A stretch of DNA of 9,421 nt, taken from the NCBI GenBank assembly GCA_007121055.1, contig SKMM01000191.1, forward strand, positions 1-9,421. The letters run 5' to 3'. Each line of letters begins with the position of its first letter. Position 1 is the first letter of the stretch. Made by a program: the position numbers and the translations under genes. Positions 1 through 5,591 of this stretch are shown here, in pieces. Source of the stretch: Paracoccaceae bacterium. GTDB taxonomy: Bacteria; Pseudomonadota; Alphaproteobacteria; Rhodobacterales; Rhodobacteraceae. Below the pieces are notes generated by a model, which saw nothing but the letters and a program-made list of their open reading frames with translations, had not been told where the DNA came from and ran no database searches.

Positions 1-1445
1 CCCTCGAAGGCGATCTCGAACACCAGCTCCGGCACCACCCGCCGGACCGGGCCAAACCGTTCCAGCGTGTGCTTGCGCACCCAGGCGGTGATCTGGCGGA
101 ATTCCTTGTCGGTCAGCCCCGAATAGGCCTTGGTGAAGGGCACCAACGCGCCTTCGTGCCAGACCGCGAAGGTGAAATCGGTATACAGCGCCGCGCGCCG
201 CCCGTGACCGGCCTGGGCATAGATCATCACCGCATCCACCGTGCGCGGGTCGAGCTTCCACTTCCACCACGCGCCCCGCTTCCGACCCCCCTGATAGGGC
301 GCCGCGCGGTGCTTGAGCATCAGCCCCTCGGCCAGCCGGTCCCGCGCCGTTGCGCGCAGCGCCGCCAGCCCCGCCCAGTCGTCGAACACGACCTCGGGGG
401 AGAGCCGCAGGACCGGGCCGCACGCCACATCCGCCAGCCGCGCCCGACGGTCCGAAAGGGGCGCGCCGCGCAGGTCCTGCCCGCCCCACTCCAACAGGTC
501 ATATGCCAGCAGCGCCGCAGGCGCCTCGGCCAGCAGCGACTTCGGCACGCTCTTGCGGCCGATCCGGCGCTGGAGGGCCGCGAAGGGCAAGGGGGCGTCG
601 CCGCGCCAGGCGATCAGCTCTCCATCGATCACCGTGCCATCGGGCAGACCGGCGGCGGCTGGTGCCAGATCGGGGAAGCGGTCCGTGATCAACTCCTCGC
701 CGCGCGACCACAGATGCCAGGCGCCGCCCCGGCGGATGAGTTGCGCCCGGATGCCGTCCCATTTCCACTCCGCCAGCCACTCCCCCGGCGGGCCCAGCGC
801 CTCCGGCCCGCCCTCCAGCTGCGGCGCCAGCGCAAAGGGATAGGGGCGCGAGAGGTCCGCGGCGGGATCGTCCTCCACCACCAGCCGGCGGAAGCTGGTG
901 GTCGCGGGCGTCCAGTCGCCCATCAGTCGGTGCGCAAGCTCCGCCTCCTCCCGCCCCGTGGCCTGCGCCAGCGCCCGGGTCATCAGCCCCTGACTGACGC
1001 CCATGCGGAAGCCACCGGTCAGGAGCTTGTTGAACACGAACCGCTCCGTGGCCTCCAACCCGTCCCAGGCCGCCAGCACACCCGCCCGCCGCGCCTCCTC
1101 GTCCTGCGAGGCCAGCGCCTGCAGATAGTCCATCCACTCCGACAGGCCCCGCGCGTCCACCCGCTCAGGCGGCGGCAGAACCAGCGCGATGGTCTCGGCC
1201 AGATCGCCCACCACCGGATAGGCTTCCTCGAACAGCCAGAGCGGGATGCCCGCGCGCTCGGCCGCCCAGAGGCGCAATTGCGTGGCATTCACCGCGCGGC
1301 GTGGTCGCCGCCCGGACAGAAGCGCGATGGTCCACAGCCGGTCGGGCTCGGGCGCGGTGCGGAAATACTCTGCCAGCGCTGCCACCTTGGGCAGCGTCCG
1401 GGTGGTGCGGTCGAGCGCGGTGAACAGGTCCGCGAAATCCTTCAT
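1..1445 (-). CDS. ATP-dependent DNA ligase of the bacterial ligase-exonuclease-helicase repair module (3' end cut by window)
   Basis: Seals nicks in DNA through an enzyme-AMP intermediate; a non-replicative repair ligase acting in the cytoplasm. Some 481 residues are visible and the C-terminus lies beyond the left edge. Residues about 1-200 form the alpha-helical DNA-binding domain. The nucleotidyltransferase domain follows, with motif I K228-W-D-G-I-R (K228 takes the AMP), motif III I-D274-G-E-L, motif IV E373-G-L-M-L-K378 and motif V K395-W-K397. The OB-fold begins after about 400 and reaches the FEIAFEG segment, where the window stops. The start ATG overlaps the stop of the upstream exonuclease as ATGA, which fixes the start and implies translational coupling. 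The layout matches the 'PP_1105-type' ligase family, which occurs with an exonuclease, a DEXH helicase and a phosphoesterase. All catalytic motifs are intact. The family call is confident; the exact in vivo role is inferred. Confidence 0.95.
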   Translation of the reverse strand, partial: MKDFADLFTALDRTTRTLPKVAALAEYFRTAPEPDRLWTIALLSGRRPRRAVNATQLRLWAAERAGIPLWLFEEAYPVVGDLAETIALVLPPPERVDARGLSEWMDYLQALASQDEEARRAGVLAAWDGLEATERFVFNKLLTGGFRMGVSQGLMTRALAQATGREEAELAHRLMGDWTPATTSFRRLVVEDDPAADLSRPYPFALAPQLEGGPEALGPPGEWLAEWKWDGIRAQLIRRGGAWHLWSRGEELITDRFPDLAPAAAGLPDGTVIDGELIAWRGDAPLPFAALQRRIGRKSVPKSLLAEAPAALLAYDLLEWGGQDLRGAPLSDRRARLADVACGPVLRLSPEVVFDDWAGLAALRATARDRLAEGLMLKHRAAPYQGGRKRGAWWKWKLDPRTVDAVMIYAQAGHGRRAALYTDFTFAVWHEGALVPFTKAYSGLTDKEFRQITAWVRKHTLERFGPVRRVVPELVFEIAFE

Positions 1446-2527
1446 GGCGCGCCGCCCGGGGCCGCCTCGCCCTCCGCCACCGGTCCGGTCGACCAATCCT
1501 CCCCGTCCTCGCCCGTGGCCCCGGCGTCGTCATCCGCCCCCTCGCCGGAGAAATCGGTGGCAAGCACCCCCGCGTCATACCCCAATTCCGTCAGCCAGCG
1601 GGCAAAGACAGCCGTATAGCCATGCGTCACCAGCACCCGCTCGGCCCCGGTGGCGGCGATGGCCGCGTTCAACCCGTCCCAATCGGCATGGTCCGAGATC
1701 ACAAAGCCCCGGTCCGCGCCCCGCCGCCGCCGCACCCCACGCAGCCGCATCCACCCTGACGCAAACCCGACCGAAACCTTGCCGAACCGCCGCACCCAGG
1801 GCGTCCCCAGCGCCGAGGGCGGCGCCAGCACCAGCCGCCCGCGATGCGCCCCCACATCCAGTTCCCGCGTCACCGGCACCGTCTCGGGCAAGGCAATCCC
1901 CTGCGCACGCATCACCGCGTTGGTCGCCTCCACCGCCCCATGGGTCAGCACCGGCCCCACACCGACCCCCGCCAGCCCCGCAATCAGCCGCTGCGCCTTG
2001 CCCAGCGCATAGACCCCCAGCACCGGCGTGCGCCCCTCGGCGGCGGCCCAGGCCACCCAGTCGGCGATGTCGCGCAACACCTGCGCCTGCGGCGTCCACT
2101 TGAACACCGGCAACCCGAAGGTGCATTCTGAGATGAAGGCATGGCACCGCACCGGCTCGAACGGCGTCGACAGCCCGTCATCCTCCAGCTTGTAGTCGCC
2201 CGAGACGACCCAGACCTCGCCCGCGACCTCCACCCGGATCTGGGCCGAGCCCGGGACATGGCCGGCAGGATGGAAGCTGACCGTGGCATCCCCGATCCGC
2301 AGCACCTCACCGTACCGGACGGTCTGCAGATCGATCCTCCCCAGCCGGTGCCGGATCACGGGAACGGCCAGATCCGTCGCCAGATACGCCCCGTGCCCCC
2401 AGCGCGCGTGGTCGGAATGCCCATGCGTAATCAGCGCCCGCGGCACCGGCCGCCACGGGTCGACGAAGAAATCCCCCGCCGCGCAGTAAAGCCCGCGGTC
2501 GGTGAGGCTGAGCACCGCATCTCCCAT
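1442..2527 (-). CDS. Ligase-associated DNA repair exonuclease (metallo-beta-lactamase/beta-CASP fold)
   Basis: A predicted metal-dependent nuclease of 361 residues that processes DNA ends before the ligase seals them. The metallo-beta-lactamase signature H35-G-H37-S-D39-H40 is intact, followed by HPAGH90, SGDYK with D111, ISECTF with E134, then SDHAD (D279, H280) and THG (H302), as expected for the SNM1/CPSF-like beta-CASP group. Family members are usually about 330-340 residues. The last ~35 residues here (about 328-361) are an acidic, Gly/Ala-rich tail that looks disordered and overlaps the ligase start. It is the first gene of a minus-strand unit with the ligase. No proper Shine-Dalgarno precedes the ATG (a GGGG lies almost against it), and promoter-like hexamers sit directly upstream. 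Family membership is clear; the substrate (single- or double-stranded ends) cannot be read from the sequence. Confidence 0.93.
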   Translation of the reverse strand: MGDAVLSLTDRGLYCAAGDFFVDPWRPVPRALITHGHSDHARWGHGAYLATDLAVPVIRHRLGRIDLQTVRYGEVLRIGDATVSFHPAGHVPGSAQIRVEVAGEVWVVSGDYKLEDDGLSTPFEPVRCHAFISECTFGLPVFKWTPQAQVLRDIADWVAWAAAEGRTPVLGVYALGKAQRLIAGLAGVGVGPVLTHGAVEATNAVMRAQGIALPETVPVTRELDVGAHRGRLVLAPPSALGTPWVRRFGKVSVGFASGWMRLRGVRRRRGADRGFVISDHADWDGLNAAIAATGAERVLVTHGYTAVFARWLTELGYDAGVLATDFSGEGADDDAGATGEDGEDWSTGPVAEGEAAPGGAP

Positions 2528-2533
2528 GCCCCA

Positions 2534-2562
2534 AGATTAGGCCGCCGCCCAGCCGCGTCCAA
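2534..2562 (-). promoter_or_regulatory. Candidate sigma-70-type promoter for the exonuclease-ligase unit
   Basis: Read on the minus strand, TTGGAC (2562-2557) and TAATCT (2539-2534) are separated by exactly 17 bases. Each hexamer matches only part of the consensus. Only six bases lie between the -10-like hexamer and the ATG at 2527, so the transcript would start at or beside the start codon and be leaderless. This fits the lack of a spaced Shine-Dalgarno. Prediction only. Confidence 0.35.
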
Positions 2563-2570
2563 GCCACCGA

Positions 2571-2599
2571 TTGCGCCCGTCGGCGGCCCCCGCCATAAG
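2571..2599 (+). promoter_or_regulatory. Candidate promoter for the FMN-dependent dehydrogenase
   Basis: TTGCGC (2571-2576) and CATAAG (2594-2599) are spaced by 17 bases. The expected start point, about seven bases downstream, falls at 2606-2607, the A of the ATG. As with its divergent partner, no convincing Shine-Dalgarno is present. Hexamer matches are modest, so this is a prediction. Confidence 0.3.
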
Positions 2600-2606
2600 C
2601 CTGCGG

Positions 2607-3767
2607 ATGAGCCTCGATCTGCGCTACCCTGCCCTCTCGGACCTCAAGGCCGCCTGCCGCCGGCGCATCCCGCGCTTCGTGTGGGAATATCTCGATAGCG
2701 CCACGGGCACCGAGGCTGTCACGCCACGCAATCGCGCCGCCCTCGAAGCGGTCTGCCTGCGCCCGGGCGTTCTGCGCGGCACGCTGGAGCCGCGGCTCGA
2801 CACGCGCCTCCTGGGCCAGGACTACGCCATGCCGGTGGGTGTGGCCCCCCTGGGCATGTCCGGCCTGATCTGGCCCGGCGCCGAGGGGCTGCTCGCCCGC
2901 ATGGCCGCGACCGAGCGCCTGCCCTACTGCCTCTCCACCGTCGCCACCCGCCTGCCCGAGGAAATCGGGCCGCTGGCGGGCGACATGGGCTGGTTTCAGC
3001 TATATCCCCCCCGCGACCCCGACATCCGCCGCGACATCCTGAAGCGCGCGAGGGACGCAGGCTTCCGGGTCCTGATCCTGACCGTGGACGTCCCCGCGCC
3101 GTCGCGCCGCGAACGCCAGCTGCGCGCGAAACTGACGATCCCGCCCCGCCTGACCCCCGGCATGCTGGCCCAGATGCTGCCCTGCCCGGCCTGGAGCCTC
3201 GGGCAGGCCCGCCTGGGCCAGCCCCGCCTGCGGCTGATGGAGGGCTACATGAAGGCCGCCGGCCCCACCGGATCGACGGCCCATGTCGGGTATCTGCTGC
3301 GCACCAACCCCGACTGGGACTACCTGCGCGCGCTGCGCGCCGAATGGGACGGCCCGCTCGTGGTCAAGGGCGTGCTGGAGGGCGCGGACGCCGCCCGCAT
3401 GGTAACCGAGGGCGCCGACGCGATCTGGGTCTCCAACCACGCCGGCCGGCAGTTCGAGGGCGCGCCCGCCAGCCTCCACGCCCTGCCCGGCGTGCGAGCG
3501 GCGGTGGGGGACACGGTGCCGGTCATCTTCGACGGCGGGGTGGAAGGCGGCCTCGACATCCTGCGCGCCCTGGCGCTGGGCGCCGATTTCGTGATGCTGG
3601 GCCGGCCCTGGCACCACGCGCTGGGGGCGCTGGGGGCGCGTGGACCGTCCCATCTGGCCGCGATCCTGCGCGCCGACCTGATCGCCAACCTCCACCAGAT
3701 GGGCCTCGATAACCCCGCCGCGGCGCGGGGGCGCCAGTGGGTCCCGGACACCCCGCCCGCGGCCTGA
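2607..3767 (+). CDS. FMN-dependent alpha-hydroxy acid dehydrogenase (L-lactate dehydrogenase LldD/glycolate oxidase family)
   Basis: Oxidises an L-2-hydroxy acid to the 2-oxo acid, passing electrons through FMN to the quinone pool or to oxygen. The protein has 386 residues, normal for the family, on one TIM barrel. Visible family elements are FVWEYLDSATGTE near the N-terminus (Y28), PVGVAPLGMSG (76-85), the FMN/substrate segment WFQLYPPRD (129-137), TVDVPAPSRRE (159-169), VVKGV with K254, the active-site block SNHAGRQFEGAPASL (276-290; H278 catalytic base, R281 binds the carboxylate), FDGGVEGGLDILRALALGA (308-326) and MLGRP. The usual SNHGGR is SNHAGR here. The ATG at 2607 is chosen because the protein begins in typical fashion there; a TTG twelve codons upstream overlaps the promoter-like region. 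The gene stands alone, divergent from the exonuclease. The substrate (lactate, glycolate or other) is not decidable from sequence. Confidence 0.92.
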   Translation: MSLDLRYPALSDLKAACRRRIPRFVWEYLDSATGTEAVTPRNRAALEAVCLRPGVLRGTLEPRLDTRLLGQDYAMPVGVAPLGMSGLIWPGAEGLLARMAATERLPYCLSTVATRLPEEIGPLAGDMGWFQLYPPRDPDIRRDILKRARDAGFRVLILTVDVPAPSRRERQLRAKLTIPPRLTPGMLAQMLPCPAWSLGQARLGQPRLRLMEGYMKAAGPTGSTAHVGYLLRTNPDWDYLRALRAEWDGPLVVKGVLEGADAARMVTEGADAIWVSNHAGRQFEGAPASLHALPGVRAAVGDTVPVIFDGGVEGGLDILRALALGADFVMLGRPWHHALGALGARGPSHLAAILRADLIANLHQMGLDNPAAARGRQWVPDTPPAA

Positions 3768-3782
3768 CACCCGCGCAAAAAG

Positions 3783-3796
3783 GCCGAAATTTCGGC
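3783..3796. repeat. Perfect 14-bp palindrome between the dehydrogenase and dprA, possible terminator stem or operator
   Basis: GCCGAAATTTCGGC reads the same on both strands. It can fold as a five-pair stem with an AATT loop. On the plus strand it follows a CAAAAA run and no T-run comes after it. On the minus strand it is followed by CTTTTTG, so it has intrinsic-terminator shape only for transcripts coming leftward out of the dprA region. It may equally be a dimeric repressor site. Function unresolved. Confidence 0.45.
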
Positions 3797-3803
3797 GGTG
3801 GCG

Positions 3804-3818
3804 TTCACCCTTCCTTAA
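3804..3818 (+). promoter_or_regulatory. CtrA-like binding box upstream of dprA
   Basis: TTCA at 3804-3807, seven bases, then TTAA at 3815-3818 followed by CC. This matches the alphaproteobacterial CtrA consensus TTAA-N7-TTAA(C) with one mismatch. It lies about 40 bases before the preferred dprA ATG. In Rhodobacter and Dinoroseobacter, CtrA is known to control competence and gene-transfer-agent uptake genes including dprA, so the position makes biological sense. No clear -10 element could be placed after it. Confidence 0.5.
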
Positions 3819-3858
3819 CCTTGCGGGGAGATGGTGCAGGGGAATGAGGCGGAGTGCG

Positions 3859-5079
3859 ATGGCGGAACGAAGTGTTTTCTTCCCCCCACCCTTCACCCCA
3901 CCCACGACGGAAGAGAGCATGTTGTCGTGGCTCCGCCTCATTCGCTCGCACCGGGTCGGTCCGTCCACCTTCGCGCGCCTGATGGCCGAACACGGCGATG
4001 CGGCCACAGCGCTGGACGCGCTGCCTGACCTCGCCCGCGCCTCCGGCGTGAAGGGCTATGCCGCCTTCCCGCGCGAGGACGCCGAGGCCGAACTGGAGGC
4101 CGCCAAGGCCTGCGGCGCCTTCGCGCTGTGCCTCGGCGATCCCGCCTACCCCGCGGCCCTCGCCGCGATCCCCGATGCCCCGCCGCTCTTGTGGGCGCGC
4201 GGCAATTCCGCCGTGCTGGAGCTGCCCGCGGTCGCCATCGTGGGCGCGCGCAACGCCTCCGCGCTGGGGCTGCGCATGGCCCGAGCGCTGGCCGAGGGGC
4301 TGGGCCGGGACGGGTATTGCGTGGTCTCCGGGCTCGCGCGCGGCATCGACGCGGCGGCCCATGGCGCGGCCCAGCCCAGCGGGACGGTCGCGGTGCTCGC
4401 CGGCGGGGTCGACCGCATCTACCCGGCCGAGAACGCCCCCCTCGCCGACCGCATCCTCGACACCGGCCTCTTGCTGTCCGAGCAGCCCATCGGCCTCGAG
4501 CCGCAGGCGCGCCACTTCCCCCGCCGCAACCGCCTGATCTCGGGGCTATCTCTGGGCGTCGTGGTGGTGGAGGCCGCCCCCCGCTCGGGCTCGCTCATCA
4601 CCGTGCGCGACGCGCTGGAGCAGGGGCGCGAGGTGATGGCCGTCCCCGGCCACCCGTTCGACGGCCGAGCGGGCGGCTGCAACATCCTGCTCCGCGAGGG
4701 CGCCACGCTGGTGCGCGACGCAGCCGACGTGCTCGCGACACTCGGCCAGAAGTCGCCGCAGTCCCCCCGTGCAAAGGGCCCGTCCCCCTCGCCAGCCACC
4801 AGAGCCGCGCCCCATAAGGCCCCCAGCAGGGCAGCACCAACGGCCTACCCACCGCAACGCAGCGCCCCGCACCCGTCGCCAGCCGACCCACCTGCCGCGC
4901 AGGCGGTTGCGCTTTCCACCCGCATCCTAGACCGTCTTGGCCCCAGCCCCATGGCCGAAGACCAGCTGATCCGCGACCTCGCCGTGCCCGCGGCCCTGCT
5001 GGCCCAGCACCTGCTGCTCCTTGAGCTCGACGGTCAGGTCTGCCGCCAGCCCGGCGGCCTGCTGTCCCGCACGGGGTGA
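3859..5079 (+). CDS. dprA: DNA-processing protein DprA (Smf)
   Basis: Binds incoming single-stranded DNA, protects it and loads RecA, in natural transformation or gene transfer agent uptake; cytoplasmic. From this ATG it has 406 residues. Domains in order: a Pro-rich lead (FPPPFTPP, 8-15) and N-terminal helical domain (RLIRSHRVGPSTF, 26-38); the Rossmann-like core with IVGARNAS (127-134), SGLARGIDAAAH (157-168), GGVDRIYPAEN (182-192), FPRRNRLISGL (220-230), SGSLIT (243-248) and PGHPFD (263-268); a Pro/Ala-rich linker (about 297-350); and a C-terminal winged helix (about 353-406). The ATG at 3859 has GGCGGAG with a GGAG core four bases upstream; an ATG five codons earlier (3844) is in frame but has only an AGGGG almost touching it. 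It is convergent with the zincin gene, 13 bp apart. A CtrA-like box lies upstream. The gene call is very secure; the start is less so. Confidence 0.96.
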   Translation: MAERSVFFPPPFTPPTTEESMLSWLRLIRSHRVGPSTFARLMAEHGDAATALDALPDLARASGVKGYAAFPREDAEAELEAAKACGAFALCLGDPAYPAALAAIPDAPPLLWARGNSAVLELPAVAIVGARNASALGLRMARALAEGLGRDGYCVVSGLARGIDAAAHGAAQPSGTVAVLAGGVDRIYPAENAPLADRILDTGLLLSEQPIGLEPQARHFPRRNRLISGLSLGVVVVEAAPRSGSLITVRDALEQGREVMAVPGHPFDGRAGGCNILLREGATLVRDAADVLATLGQKSPQSPRAKGPSPSPATRAAPHKAPSRAAPTAYPPQRSAPHPSPADPPAAQAVALSTRILDRLGPSPMAEDQLIRDLAVPAALLAQHLLLLELDGQVCRQPGGLLSRTG

Positions 5080-5092
5080 CGCCTCGGTGCGT

Positions 5093-5503
5093 TCACTCCC
5101 ACCAGCGGTCGACCACGGCAATATCGGCGTCGGACCAGCCCAGGTGATGGGCCAGTTCATGGACGAACACATGGGTGATCAGCTCGCCCAGCGCCACGTC
5201 GCCCCGTTCGGCCCATTCCTCGAGGATCGGGCGCCGGAACAGCCAGATGGTGTCGGGCTGGGTGGGCTGGTCGAAGGCCGATTTTTCGGTCAGCGGGATC
5301 CCGTGGTAGAGGCCGGTCAACGTGAACGGGTCCTCGATCTCCATCTCGTCCAGAATCTCGTCGGGCGCGAAATCCTCCACCCGCAGTGCGACACCCCGGG
5401 CGGCCGCGGCGAACTCGGGCGGCAGCGCCGCGCGCGCGGCCTCGGCCAGGGCCTCGAACTCCTCCAGCGAGGGGGCGGTTTCGGGGGCCCAGCGGGGCGA
5501 CAT
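5093..5503 (-). CDS. Small zincin-like metallopeptidase family protein (DUF1025/Zincin_1 type)
   Basis: A predicted zinc-dependent peptidase of 136 residues; the substrate is unknown for this family. The zinc site is H115-E-L-A-H119-H-L-G-W-S-D125, an HExxHxxGxxD pattern in which H115, H119 and probably D125 bind zinc and E116 is the catalytic base. No signal peptide or membrane segment is seen, so it is probably cytoplasmic. An acidic patch (about 43-59) precedes TGLYHGIPLTEKS and the PDTIWLFRRPI strand typical of the family. The reading frame is open much further upstream, but the ATG at 5503 is chosen because AGGAGA precedes it by five bases and homologues begin this way; a longer start would run into gltX. 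It is convergent with dprA and divergent from gltX, with 88 bp between starts. Family call is good; biological role unknown. Confidence 0.9.
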   Translation of the reverse strand: MSPRWAPETAPSLEEFEALAEAARAALPPEFAAAARGVALRVEDFAPDEILDEMEIEDPFTLTGLYHGIPLTEKSAFDQPTQPDTIWLFRRPILEEWAERGDVALGELITHVFVHELAHHLGWSDADIAVVDRWWE

Positions 5504-5579
5504 GGCAATCTCCTGATGGCAGGCGGCGACGGCACCGATATGGACAAGACCGCGGCGCTGTGAAAGAGCCGAGGCCCAC

Positions 5580-5585
5580 AGGAGG
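5580..5585 (+). promoter_or_regulatory. Strong Shine-Dalgarno of gltX
   Basis: AGGAGG, a full anti-16S match, sits six bases before the ATG at 5592 and fixes the start of the glutamyl-tRNA synthetase gene. Confidence 0.85.
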
Positions 5586-5591
5586 CCCCCG

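Noticed and set aside
69..1619. A 516-codon plus-strand open frame across the ligase gene
   Set aside because: It is antisense to the ligase, is composed of Arg/Pro/Gln/Gly-rich sequence typical of the opposite strand of a GC-rich gene, and matches no family, while the minus strand has all ligase motifs.
2528..2606. Search for an alphaproteobacterial SOS box (GTTC-N7-GTTC) before the exonuclease-ligase unit
   Set aside because: No GTTC pair with this spacing is present in the gap, so there is no sequence support for LexA control.
3000..4515. Long minus-strand frames over the dehydrogenase and dprA
   Set aside because: Antisense shadows caused by high third-position GC; the proteins they would encode are Ala/Arg/Gly-rich without domains, and the plus-strand genes are unmistakable.
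5537..5565. Promoter-like TTTCAC-17-CATATC (minus strand) before the zincin gene
   Set aside because: The spacing is right but both hexamers match the consensus poorly and it lies in a short GC-rich gap where such pairs arise by chance.
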